Origin: Macquaria australasica
Taxonomy: Eukaryota > Chordata > Actinopteri > Centrarchiformes > Percichthyidae
DNA: 64,000 nucleotides
Reading direction: 5' to 3'
Assembly: GCA_005408345.1 (NCBI GenBank)
Contig: SEMN01000327.1
Span: 434,001-498,000 of the forward strand
Shown here: positions 26,629 to 38,839 of the stretch, piece by piece
Numbering within the stretch: position 1 is the first letter of the stretch
How the letters are laid out: each line of letters opens with the position of its first letter
Program-made: the position numbers and the translations under genes
The notes under the pieces: generated by a model
What the model was told of the DNA's origin: nothing
Database searches by the model: none
Seen by the model: the letters and a program-made list of their open reading frames with translations, nothing else

Positions 26629-26983
26629 AAATATTATGAACGTGGACACTGGACAACATACCAGGAAGTATAAATTATCACAACAAATAAGAGACCTTGA
26701 ATTAAATGTATTTTGTAATATATACACACACAAGTTATTTTCATTTGTCTGTTTAAAAAAAGAAACCCTGTAAATTAGTAGTTTTTGGAAATATGTTTAA
26801 TTTTCCTGATAGAAATAATAAAAATTCACAGGTTTTATATTTAACAAACGATACATAAAATGGTTAAGGCAGTAAATCCACAGGTAAATATAATTTAAGG
26901 CAAATATCTAAAATTGTTCTTAAAGAAAATTAAACACCATGAGAGTTAAAGGGTGATGCATTTCCACAGCCCACTGCAGGTCT
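26629..26983. other. Overlapping 3' UTR zone between rccd1 and cib1
   Basis: Only 355 bp separate the stop codons of two convergent genes. The plus strand carries AATAAA at about 26817 for rccd1. The minus strand must carry the cib1 3' UTR and has AATATAAA-like signals in the same stretch. The two 3' UTRs probably abut or overlap. Confidence 0.6.
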
Positions 26984-28516
26984 TCACAGCACAATCTTGA
27001 AAGAACTGTGGAGAAATCAAAATGTAATAGAAGCAGTTAGAGTGAACAAAATTGTGCTTAGTAAAGTACATATCGGTGATAACAGCAATTACATTTCTAG
27101 TCACCTGACAAAATCTGGTGATCTTGAAATGACATGCTGAAACTCGGAGAGGTTCACGGTTCCATCCTTGTCGATGTCCGACTCTTCAAGAATCTAAAAA
27201 ACATGCAAAGGACACCATTATAAAGCCTACTGACACATGATCAGTGTACCAACCTGCAACCACAACCTGTTTTAACCATCTAGTGTTTCTCTCCACATCT
27301 TCAAAGAGGAGAAGCCTCAGCGAACTCACATTGTTGATGAGCTGTCTCATTTCTTCGGCTGTCAGTCTTGTGTCATCTGTCTCACCGGTCAGGCAGTTAA
27401 CCAGCTTCTCCAGATCACCAACATCAAGAGTCCCATCATCATCAAAGTCTGAAAGCGTCAATATGCTTATTAAACATCGATTGGCTTACATGTATTATTA
27501 ATAACCAGCTATTTTTTTTTTTTTAAATCAACTTATTTACCAAATATACGGAATGCATAGTGGGATTTGATTTCCAGAGTAGCAGAGTCACTGAAGGCGC
27601 TCAAGAGATCCAGAAAGTCCTCAAACGTGAGGCTCCCATCTTTGTGTTCAGATGTTGAGAAAACATGGCAGATTCTTTTCCTGAAAGGGTTGGACTGCGA
27701 CAGGAACAGGTACAAGGGTCAGTACAGTTTTATCAGCACTTGAAGCGCTTCCTCCAGAACACACAAGCACAAGGGCAATCCTAGTCGTATAATGGGAGCG
27801 AGCACATTTCCCCCGTTTTACTAGCTTTTCACCTTGAGCTCTGGCAGAGTAAGAATCCTCTCCATTGGTACTCTGGTATTTGGAAGTTCTTTCTCATCTT
27901 TTGTGAGCAGTTCAGCGAATCTCTTGTGAGCACTAAAAACAAACAAACAAACAAACAGAACCAGTGCTAGATTGATTAAAATGCTTTCTGAAAACTACTC
28001 GCATGTTTGTAATGTGGAAAGCGGCTGATCACTTACAGAAGAATTTCTTGTTTTGTCAAGAATGTCAGTTCCTAAAAGTAAAAGTGAGCACTGTTAGAAT
28101 GACAACAGTCACAGATGGACCTGAAACGGCACTTTTTACCACACTGGAAACCTTGTCCGAGTCCGAGTCTGAACTTCCAGCCACGGGCTGACTAGTGATA
28201 TTAGCAACATTAGCTCTCACTGTCTTAACAAGCGTGGCAACAAGTGGTAGATCAATAAAGCTGCTATTAACACTATGTTCAGTTAACCGTTATGAGAAGA
28301 ACTACAAGTAAATCATATTAAACTTCTGATTTTTGTCTCAAAGCGTTAACTTCAGGCAGCTATGACGGTCTCCTTGGTTATTACAACAGCGGTCTCAACT
28401 TTAGCCACTCGGTTAACGACACAGACACACAATTTGCTTTTGGATACTTTACTTTGGGCACTTACTTGGTATTCTGAGAGCAAATCCTTCCCAAGGTGAC
28501 TTGCCGTAGTGCCCAT
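26984..28516 (-). CDS. cib1: Calcium and integrin-binding protein 1
   Basis: Small EF-hand regulatory protein; the family binds the integrin alpha-IIb tail and several kinases, and is N-myristoylated. Exons in transcript order: 28516-28466, 28071-28037, 27932-27833, 27694-27541, 27448-27330, 27193-27105, 27005-26984. Phases agree, giving 189 aa (human 191). The N-terminus MGTTAS fits the myristoylation consensus (G2, S6). The first two EF-hands are degenerate, as in the family. EF3 (DFDDDGTLDVGDLEKL, about residue 114 on) and EF4 (DIDKDGTVNLSEFQHV, about 159 on) keep their calcium-binding side chains. The C-terminus SSFKIVL is identical in pattern to mammalian CIB1, separating it from CIB2-4. 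The last coding exon has only 22 bases. Confidence 0.95.
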
Positions 28517-29712
28517 CTTGACACTTTCGACTCGAAAATGTACTTTTGTTGTTGTTGTAAACACTTACCCACCGAACTACTAGACGACTAGTCGGTTCTG
28601 CGTCGCTTCCTTCCGGTATCTGGCTGGCATCTGCATTCCATTTCCTGTATTTAGCTGCGTAACTGTTTCCATAGCGACGCACATGCAAACAGGGCGACGA
28701 CCAACAGGTGACAAATAGGACCGACCTGTGTAGTGTCTTTAATTTGACACGACTTCTTACTTTGGTTTTTTTGTTTCCAGTTTTCTCGTCGCTACTGATG
28801 ATGAATTTCTTTAACTACTTTTAAAAAAAGTATTTTTGGGGCAGTTGTTTTGCCTTTTATTCGAGAGTCAACTGTTCAGAGGTGACATGCAGCAAAGGGC
28901 CCTGTTAACCAAAAGTGCCACCACCCTGTCCTTGAACTACTCCAGTATAGGTCCAGCGAAAGTAAACACTGCATTCAAACATTTTACTAAAAGTAAAACT
29001 TATGATTGGCAGTAAAATGTAAAACACTAAATGTATTTAAGTATCAGAAGAACTTTATTGCAGGGTTGTTTTTTTTGTTTTGTTTTTTTGCAGAAGGTCG
29101 AAGTAGTGTGTAACAAATCTCTCTGACATGGTAATGATGTCACTTGCTACTGGACTGTATGAACTATAATATACAAAATGGAAATATTCAAGCTAAAATT
29201 TTTCAGTACAACAGAAAATCTTTCCATACCTGCTTTTCTGTTTGTTTTTATATTGTTTGTTTTGTTTAAATTATTATAATTAATCTTGTCCTGTTTGGAT
29301 TCTTTTGGAATGTCTTCATGCCACCCAGTGTTAATAGTATATAACTTCCCATAACAAATCCAAAGTAAAACTCTAATAACTGTTCTAATTATCTTCATTT
29401 TATTCTAAATTTGCAACAAACAACATCACTTTTTTTGTAGTTATTGTTTTTGAACCAAAAACAAACAAAATCAGATGCATTTTTCTTCTATAAATAAAAT
29501 CTGTCATTAATAAGGCTTACTAGTATACAAACATTTAGAAAAGAAATGTAATCATACATCTACAAAAATGATACTTCTGGTAATGTATTAATTCACAGAG
29601 CATTCGCTAACTGATTTTTCTGAACAACACTGGGTGAAGATGAGAAATAGACGAGGATCTTGAAAGGAAGAACGGCAGGTGATTACTTCAGCTCCGGGGG
29701 AAGGGAGACAAG
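28517..29712. other. cib1 upstream region and 3' flank of the titin-like gene
   Basis: About 1.2 kb. The part next to cib1 (to about 28,800) is less AT-rich and holds its 5' UTR and promoter; I found no clear TATA box. The rest is AT-rich with many A and T runs. A minus-strand AATAAA (plus TTTATT at about 29398-29403) could end the titin-like transcript. No ORF of note. Confidence 0.6.
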
Positions 29713-32700
29713 CTAAGCTCCTGGATTAGTCTCCCAGTCTGCTGTATCTGAAATAAAAAATTTTTAAAAAAAACAGAATTAGTCTCAATCCAGGAAATGG
29801 AATAATGTGCGAAAAGTGAAAGTGCTTAATATATCTAATCGTTCTCTAAAATCTTTTACATCCTACTTAGCCACTAATCCTGCCACAATAATTAGGTTTT
29901 TTATTCCTACTAAATATAACAACTTGCATGTGTTTATTCTTCACAGATTGTACCTGTCATTTTTGTTCCCTCCTTGGTCTCAGCTGGAACACCGATCCCA
30001 TACTCGTTTTCAGCTGTGACTCTGAAGAAGTAGATTCCTCCCTCCTCCAGGTCAGACACCTTGTAGGACAGTCGGCGGCATTTATCCGTGAGTCTTGTCC
30101 ACCCTTTTCGGCTGATGTCCCGTATATCTACAAGGTAGTTCTTGACTGGGGCTCCTCCCTCATTCTCAGGGATGTCCCAGGAAACAGTGGCAGAGCTCTT
30201 GGTCACATCTTTAACTGCTACATGTGTTGGTGGACCAGGTGAATCCAAAACCCTCACATTCAGCGTCAAAGAGGCAGATCCAGCAACGTTTTGCAGTTTG
30301 ACTATGTATTTGCCGGAGTCATCACGTGTTGCCCCTTCAACTGTGATAGAGGTGACAGAGCCGCTGGTGTTGATCATTCCTCTGACTCTCAGATCTACAT
30401 CTGCTTTGTCCCAGGTTACACTGGGAATAGGTTTGCCTGTGAAAGGCACAGTTAAAGTGAAGGAGCTGCCATCTTTAACAAGCAGGGTCTTCCTCATCTC
30501 GGTGCTAATATCAAACCTGGGCTCCTCCTCTCTCTCCATGGCCACTTGAGGATCTGTTTCAGGACTGGGCTCACTGATGCCAATCTTGTTTATGGATCTG
30601 ACAATAAACACATATTCTGTCCCCGAAGTGAGTCCAGTAACTGTAAACTCAGTTTTATCTGTGTTATGGACACCAACAGTCCAGTCTTCTTCTGTTGATT
30701 TTCTGAATTCAACTTTGTACCCAGTGACTGCCGCTCCACCATCAAACAGCGGCTTGTTCCATGACAGAGTGATGGAGGACCTGGATGAATCCATTATGGT
30801 AGGTACTGCAGGAGGGGAAGGTAGAAACTTTGGATCCTCTGCCAGAGTGAGTGGGCAAGGGAGACTGGGTTCACTTAACCCAGCAGCATTCTCAGCAAAA
30901 ACTCTGAATTCATACTCGCATCCCTCGTGCAGACAGGAGGCTTTGACTCGTAGGTCGTAGACTGGTTTCTTATTGACACGAACCCAGCGAACACCCTGCT
31001 TCTCCCTCTTCTCTATAATGTAACCGCTGATGCGGCTGCCACCATCAGTGGCAGGTCTCTTCCAGCAGATAGTCATAGCATCGCTGGTTGCACTTGTGAC
31101 CTCAACATTCGTTGGAGCAGAAGGGATACTAAAGGGATCCATGGCCTTGATAGGCTCACTTTCCAAAGTCTCACCCTCCCCATACTTGTTCACTGCCCTT
31201 ACCCTAAACAGGTATTCATTTCCTTTGAGCAGCTTGGTTATTTTGCAAGTAGTTGCCATCATGTCACCGTACACAAGGATCCAAGCTACACGGCTGGTTT
31301 CACACTTCTCAACAATGTAGTGCATGATATCAGCACCGCCAGTCTCATGAGGGGGTCCCCATGACAGGGTGCATTTCTCTGCTGAGAGTCCAGACACTTC
31401 CAGAGGTCCAGCAGGTGGGCCGGGCCTGTCCAGGACCTTGCAGGTGATAGCCTTAGAGGTGGTACCACCTGTATTCTGTAGGGTCAGAGTATACTGTCCA
31501 GAGTCTTTCCTGACACTTTCTCTGATAAGTAGAGAGGTATGCGTCTTTGTTGCAGTTATCTCAACCCTTCCCTTGGTGCCAATATTTCTACCATTCTTCA
31601 ACCAAAACACTGTAGGGTTGGGGCGGCCAGAGATGTCAGCATCTATTTTTAGGAGCTCTCCTGCTTTGACAACCACCACCTGTCTAAATTTGTCCTCCAA
31701 GATAATTTTGGGTGGCTCTACGTCATGCTGCACTGTAACAGGTCCTGTGGTTTCAGAGGATGCACTGAAGAGCTCAGCTGCATTTTTTGCAATCACACGA
31801 AAATCATACTGTTCACCCTCTGTCAGGCCAGTCACCTCCAAGAAGGTGTCCTGTAAGTTGGTGAAGTTGCACTTAAGCCAGCAACTATCTGGCAGCTCCT
31901 TATGCTCAACAATGTACCCAGTTATTTTAGCCCCACCATCATATTCTGGTTTGTCCCATGAGAGGGAAACTGAGCTGTTGGTTATATTGGTGACTGTGAG
32001 GTTGCGTGGGGGATCGCACTGGTCTCTTGCTGCCACAGGCTCAGATGCCTTACTGCATGGTCCAATACCAGCCATATTCTCAGCACAGACCCGGAACTCA
32101 TATATCAGACCTTCTTCAACACTTTTTACCTTGAACTGGTTGTCAGTCACTGGGCTTCTGTTTAACTTTGTCCACAAAATACTGCTTTGATCTTTGCATT
32201 CAATATGATAACCAATAATAGGGCTGCCACCATCATTGTCTGGCTTGCTCCATGCAACCACCATGACAGCCTTTGAGGCATTCACAACACAGAGATTGGT
32301 TGGTGGACCAGGTGGCTTAAAGGGATACTGGGCAACAACAGGTTCAGACTCAACAAAGTGGCTTTTGCCATAGCGATTCTCTGCAGCAATATGAAACTGA
32401 TATTCAGTGCCCTGTGTCAGACGGGAAATTTTGATTGATGTTCTGGCAACTGTAGCTGACACAGTCTGCCATATTGTGCTGCCTGTATCTCTCTTCTCAA
32501 CAACATAATTACTGATTTGACATCCGCCAGTATAATGTGGGGGCTGCCATGACAAAGACATAAAGTCAGCACTCACTTCATTTACACTGAGGTCACTTGG
32601 TGGTCCAGGTCTTTCAAAAACATTAACAAAGATTTCAGCAGATGTGGTTCCAACTGAGTTGGCCAGGGTCACCTCATACACGCCAACATCTATTCTGGTT

Positions 32701-35700
32701 GCATCTTTGATAATGATCTGAGATGATGTGTCAGATGTGTGCACATTTACCCTGCTTGTCTCTTTCAGCAAGTTGCCATCTTTCTTCCAGGCTACTGTTG
32801 GCGGTGGTACACCCTTGAATGGAACATCAATCTTTAAATCATTTCCTGCCCTCACACTGAATGTGTTGGACAGCAAATTAATAATGGGCTCAGCACTAGT
32901 ATCATTTACTGTAACAGGTGCCAAAAGGGACTTTGGTTCACTTTTTCCCTTTTCATTCACAGCACTCACTCTAAAGAAATACTCCTTTCCTTTTGCCAGC
33001 CCATTAATAGTCACTTCCAGTGCTTTACTCTCTGAACATATTGTCCATGTGTCATCCCCCTTAGCCTGCATTTCTACGATATAACATGTGATTTTGCTTC
33101 CTCCATCATGGTCAGGCTTCTCCCAAGAGAGTCTTGCATTGTTGCAAGTAACATCACTGAGTGTGATTTTGCCAGGAGGCAGAGGAGCCTCAGACACTTT
33201 AACAGCCTCAGTGGTCTCTGCTGGCAGTCCAGTGCCAAACTCATTCACAGCCAGGACACGGAAATAATAGAAGCATCCTTCCTGGAGATTGTCAATCTTG
33301 TATGAGTTTCTCACACAGTTGCTACAGACGCTTGTGAATGCCTTCCTAGCCTCCTCTCGCTTTTCTACGATGTAGTGCGAAATCTTTGCTCCTCCATCAA
33401 TGAGAGGTGCGTCCCAGGAGATGGACACAGAGTCTCTCTTTACATCCTTAACTTCTAAGTTTGTTGGTGCGGTGGGAGAGTCCAATACTCTGACACTCAT
33501 AAACGCTGATTTAGAGCCACTGCAGTTCTCAGTAGTCAACACATATTTTCCAGAGTCATTTCTATTGACATTCTCAATCAATAACACTGTGTAGGAGCTT
33601 GTTACCTCAATTTGAGCACGCTCACTAAGAGTGCCACCTTCCTTTGACCACTTAACCTCAGGTTCTGGCCTTCCTCTGATGGTGACAAACAGACGTAATG
33701 TGGAACAGGCTCGAACACTGACAATCTTCCTCAAGGTAGTGTCCAACTCAATCTCAGGGGCCTCCAGTTTTTCAGCAGCTACCACAGACCCAGGTAGATC
33801 CACATGCTCTCCAACTCCAGCGGCGTTCATCGCACATATACGAAAATTGTACTCTGCATTTTCTCTCAGTCTCTTCACGGTGTAGTTTGTGTCCTCCACA
33901 CCTGTGCTAGGTGTGCATGTGATCCACTCGTCTTCTGCTGCTTCTTTCATCTCAACAGCAAATCCACTGATGGCTGCTCCACCATCATATATGGGCTTTG
34001 ACCAGGTCAGAGACACAGTACTGCTGGAATAGTCTGTCACTTTGGGATTGGTAGGGGGACCAGGTGGGTAAGTAGCTTCACATACTTTTATATACTCACT
34101 TGGCTCACTGGGTGCACCCACACCAGCAGCATTTTCTGCTGATACTCTAAACTGATAGTAATGTCCCTCAGCGAGCCCTGTGCATCTGAAACGCAAGTCA
34201 TTTAGTCTTCTCTTGTTGCATTTAGTCCACCTGACACCCTCTTTGTCACGTTTCTCCAGGATGTAGCCATCAATCTCTGAGCCTCCGTCTGTATCAGGCC
34301 TTTCCCATGTCAGCACTATAGAGTCACCAGTCACAGCGCTGGCCGCAGGGGTAGAAGGTGCACTAGGTGTTTTAAAAGGGTTTTGTGCAATAAAGGGATC
34401 TGATTCCAGAAATTCACCAACACCAAATTTATTCACGGCAGCAATCCTGAATATATATTCCTTACCAGGCACCAGTTTTGTCACTTTGTAACTGACAGCT
34501 TCTACGTGAGGCTCAACTCCTGTCCATGTAACCCGGCTGGTCTCCCTTTTTTCAATGATGTAGTGGGAAACGCTGGCACCGCCATCATTTACAGCGGGCA
34601 TCCAGTGAAGATTACACTTCTCTGCACTGACAGCTTTCACTTTGAGTGGTCCATCTGGAGGACCAGGTCTATCCAGGACCTTCACATTAACTGGGGTAGA
34701 TGTAGTTCCACCAATGTTACTGAGGCTCAAGACAAAGTGTCCCCCATCCACTCTGGTACAATCCCTGACGGTCAGAGTTGTATGAGTAAGGGTGTTTTTG
34801 ACCTCCATTCTCGATGTGACTTTGTCAATTTCTTTTCCATCCTTCAGCCACGTTACTTCAGGGAGGGGCTTCCCAAAATAATCCGCATCAATAACGAATG
34901 TCTCACCAGCCTGAACAACAGTAGTACACTTGAACTTAGGATCAATTAATGCTGTGGGTTTTTCAATTACATCCTGAGCGATGATAGTTATGTTCTCTGA
35001 AGGTGTGCTCCAAACACCAGCACCATTCTTAGCAGTGACTCTAAACTCATAACTTTGGCCTCCTGTCAGACCTGTGACTGTGAACTGATTCTCAATTACA
35101 CTGGTGAAGTTTGCCTTCATCCATCTGCCATCCGGGAGCTCCTTCTTTTCAACAACATAGCCTGTAATGGTGCTTCCACCATCATACCTGGGTTTTGCCC
35201 ACTGAAGTGTGATGTTCTCTCTAGTGATGACAACAGCTTCAGGTTTACCAGGTGGATCACAGGGGTCTCTTGCCACATAGCATTCAGATATCTTGCTAGA
35301 TGGGCTGAGTCCAGCGACATTCTCAGCAAAGACTCTGAATTCATACTCAATGCCTTCCTCCAGTCCACTTGTTTTGAAGCGAGCATCCGGTATAACAAGT
35401 TTGTTCAGCTTGGTCCATAAAATGCTGTTCTTCTCTTTGCGTTCAAGGTGATAGCCGATGATGGGGCTGCCTCCATTTTTGGCTGGAGGCTCCCATTCAA
35501 CCACCATGCTGTACTTTGTCACTGTGGACGCAAAGGGGGTGCCAGGAGCAGTGGGCACACTAAAAGGATATTGTGCAGTTACAATAGGAGAGGGGATTGC
35601 AGTACTCTTTCCATACCTATTTTCTGCAAACACTCTGAACTGGTATTCACTTCCTGTCTTCAGTTTGGTGACTTTGATTGTGGTTCTTACTGTCGTTGCT

Positions 35701-37523
35701 GACACAGTCTGCCATTCTGTACTTGTAGTTTCCCGTTTCTCCACTATGTAGTTGTCTAGCTGACAGCCTCCTGTGTATTCTGGTGGCTCCCAGGAGATGG
35801 TAACGAAGTCAGAACTGACCTCATCAATCCTCACAGGCCCTGTGGGTGGGTCTGGCTTCTCAAGAACAACCACAGTGATTTCTCCTGTATATTTACCAGC
35901 ACTGTTGCTTGCTGTGATAGAGTATTGACCAGAGTGCTCCCTGGCAGCATGTCTGATATGAAGAACTGTTAATGACGATGTATTTGAAACCTCTAGCCGT
36001 GACGTCTCTTTCACTGCCTGACCATCTCTTCTCCATTCAATCTTTGGTGCTGGGTGCCCAACCACTGGGATCTCTACTTTCAAATCTTCACCATTCTTGA
36101 CAGTAAATGTGTTAAAAGTTATCTGGAGTTTTGGCTTAATAGCATTTTCCTTATCTGCAACAGGGCCAGGTTGGACCTCAGTGTTGTGTTCTCCGTTCTC
36201 TGCAGAAGTGGCAGGCTGACCTGCTGTGAGGAAAGAAAAGCATCAAATAAGTATAACATTATAGATGGAATCACTGTGCAGAGTTGACTAATTGTACAAG
36301 GTTTGTATATACATATAACTTGATAACCCAAATCAATCTATGTGACTTTTAATCTGACCCATTAATCTGTTGAGTAAATCCATATTAAAATATGGATAAA
36401 TGATTTAATTTGGTTTACATATTTTATAATTTATTGTGTATTCCAACAATTTGGCTTCTCAGATTATGATATACAGTATATTAAGTTGGTCATAACAAGA
36501 TATGTCTGAGGACATTTCTTAATAATGTTTTGAGACTATTAGAGAATCTCATGAAACTACTGCTTGAACTACTTTTAATATAGGCCCATCTGAGCATGAA
36601 TTTTAGACCTTTGGTAACAGTATATGTAACAAATTAATCCAAGCTCAATGGTCTACATATTAACTAGACCTGGTATCTCTAGCTAGTATCTCACATTAAT
36701 GACACCACCAAGAGAAGCAGAAAGCTCCAAAAAGTTAATAAGTGGATGTTTGAATTTAGATTATTCTGTTAGACTTTAATTATGAGTCTCATGCTGTTTT
36801 TTAATTTTAATTTTAATTTAAAGGACAGTATTAATATTCACTATCTAGACTACACAGTGATAGGATGAGTGCATAACATACCTTGGACAATGACTTGGAA
36901 GGGTGGCTGGGAATCATTTGCTGTGAGCTCTGCATCAGTATCTGGTGTCATATTTATATTTAGAGTGTGGGCTTGATCCTCTGCTTTCTTTCCCATCTAC
37001 AAAACAGAATGGTAAAACGCTGTCAGAGAAATTGAAATTAAAGACAAACTAACACAATCAGAGCAGTACGTTTCATTTTTTCATTTTTTCCCCCCAAGAT
37101 GGTTATGTTGTAGTCTGTAGCTGTATGGCCATATTAAAATTGATATACAAAATCAAATTTACTGAAGTGTTTTAAACAAGCTAACGTGTAGGCTATCTTA
37201 GTGAGTGTGATGTGTTGGTAATAGAAACTCTTGATGGTGTTTAAAATAACTAGAGGAATGGCAGACCAGACTGCCATCTGTTCAACCAAACACATACAAC
37301 TCTATTCTTACCTTACTCTTAAAGCTGTCATAAGGTTTAAACCATTTCACTTTACTAAGAAACACAAGAAGGAAAGATCATTAATAAATAAATTAATAAA
37401 AATAATTCTTAGGTGCCCTAAACTATTTCTGTACTATATTTCAGTAATGTTTAAGATATTATTGCTTACAAGTATTACATTTTTAAACACAACTGTACTT
37501 ACTTCATTGTTGCTGGCTTCCAT
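29713..37523 (-). CDS. Titin-like protein made of A-band C-zone Ig/FN3 super-repeats
   Basis: Exons in transcript order: 37523-37503, 36996-36882, 36223-29954 (6,270 bases) and 29747-29713. All phases agree, giving 2,146 aa with no internal stop. The start ATG sits in a 21-base coding exon ending in a perfect donor (GTAAGT). Residues 1 to about 75 are a polar leader rich in E, N, Q and T with no signal peptide. Then come 21 domains of about 95-100 aa: Ig-F-F-F-Ig-F-F-F-Ig-F-F-Ig-F-F-F-Ig-F-F-F-Ig-F (F = FN3). Typical titin signatures recur: RPGPP linkers, DGG, YIVEKRETS, EYEFRVFAENAAG. The last exon adds a short unrelated tail (TADWETNPGA). The order is that of the titin C-zone, whose 11-domain super-repeat binds myosin and MyBP-C; a sarcomeric role is inferred. 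No kinase, Z-repeat or PEVK part is present. The giant uninterrupted exon resembles titin's A-band mega-exon, suggesting origin by segmental duplication. I know of no named orthologue. Confidence 0.82.
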
Positions 37524-38839
37524 CCTTTTTGTTACTTGTCCTTATTTATGTATGAGAAATGAAATGTTCAGCTTGTTCAGCATCGACTGTGAGCCCCAAA
37601 ACTCTGTGGCAGACATGCACAGCTCTGCCAATAACTGCCTGCTTTATCTCCAAAAGCATGCAGTGACTAAAATAACCATGATGCCTGATTGGCCAGCTGC
37701 TCATTCTTTCAAAGTTAGTTGAGCCTACATGGGTCAGCAAGGAAAAACTGGAAAGTTGCTCAACAGTAAAATATTGCACACATACTATTCGAGTTACAAA
37801 GGGGGTTTACCACATGGCTTTACAATTTAGATGCATTAGTGTGTGTGTTTTCATTGGGGGTCGGTTCGGTTAGCCCATGTGTGAGCACATATTAAGTGAA
37901 CAAGTGAACAAGAGCCTTCCTGAACAAATGGTCAACCACTACAATACTATGGGTGGCAACATGTACTTTTATTAGTGTAAGTGCATGGAATCTGCAGAGA
38001 TCTGTCTTCAGCAATATGTACAGGATATAACATTATCTTGTTGGTCAATATGTTGTAACTGTAGCCCATGTCTCCTGTTTTAAGTTGATCATGTATGTTT
38101 GTAAAGAATAATTTGCCTGCTATCTCAACCAACCTATCAAAATGCAGATAAATGCGTAAATAAAACCATGCTAAAAATGTAATTACTGTGGCGTTAACAT
38201 AAATGTATACAATTTTTTAATGTGGTAACTCCGCGATAATATGAACACTTTTATTGAAACATTTATTCTGAAAAATTAATCGGAAATACACCCATTTAAA
38301 ACCGACGAAGAAGAACACGTATCACTGAGGAAGCTAGTTAGCCTAGCAAACCTGGATAAAAACGTACTAAGCGAATATAAATAACAGTTAGTGATGTGTT
38401 TTTAAAGGCGTTTAATCTGACACGGTGATATACAGTCAAAATAAAAAGGTGAGTGCTCGTGTGAACGACCAGTGAAGCAAGTTGTCAGCATGGTTAGTTT
38501 AGTGTTTCTGTTACAGTCGAGCCTTCAGAGCTGCCACTTTCTGTACACTTCAGCTGATGTTAGTCAGTTAATCAGTTACTGAGACAATTAACTGCCAACA
38601 ATTTAGATATATTATTAATAGTTTAGGTCATTTTTCTTTAAAGCACAAATGGCAAAAACTCAGTATTTCCACCTAGCTTCCCAAATGTGAACGTTTTCTG
38701 GTTTTCTTGACCTCTGCGACAGCAGGTGTTACTAGTGTTGGGTTTGTCAATAAAATTATGGACAGATTAATGTCTGAATGTGACCGGGCTCTCTGTCTGA
38801 TGACGCCTAACTGACCCTACCATAGTGAACCCTGTTGTC
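37524..38839. other. Divergent region between the titin-like gene and gdpgp1
   Basis: About 1.3 kb between two divergent coding starts. On the titin-like side, about 165 bp upstream of its ATG, an inverted CCAAT (ATTGG, 37688-37692) and a CAGCTG E-box (37694-37699) lie together. On the gdpgp1 side, a likely untranslated first exon ends at 38448 (AAAAAG followed by GTGAGT), and a possible acceptor CCATAG lies just before the coding exon at about 38,824. No other gene is visible. Confidence 0.5.
37688..37699 (-). promoter_or_regulatory. CCAAT box and CAGCTG E-box upstream of the titin-like gene
   Basis: ATTGGCCAGCTG on the plus strand contains an inverted CCAAT box and, one base further, the E-box core favoured by MyoD-family factors. 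It lies about 165-175 bp before the ATG of the titin-like gene, consistent with a muscle promoter. Such motifs also arise by chance. Confidence 0.35.

Noticed and set aside
30142..35751. Long plus-strand open frames (up to 273 aa) opposite the titin-like gene
   Set aside because: They are antisense shadows of the Ig/FN3 exon, with no domain features of their own.
29713..37523. Titin-like locus as a processed or dead pseudogene
   Set aside because: It has spliced small exons, correct GT-AG junctions in phase and no stop in 6.27 kb, which a dead copy would be unlikely to retain.
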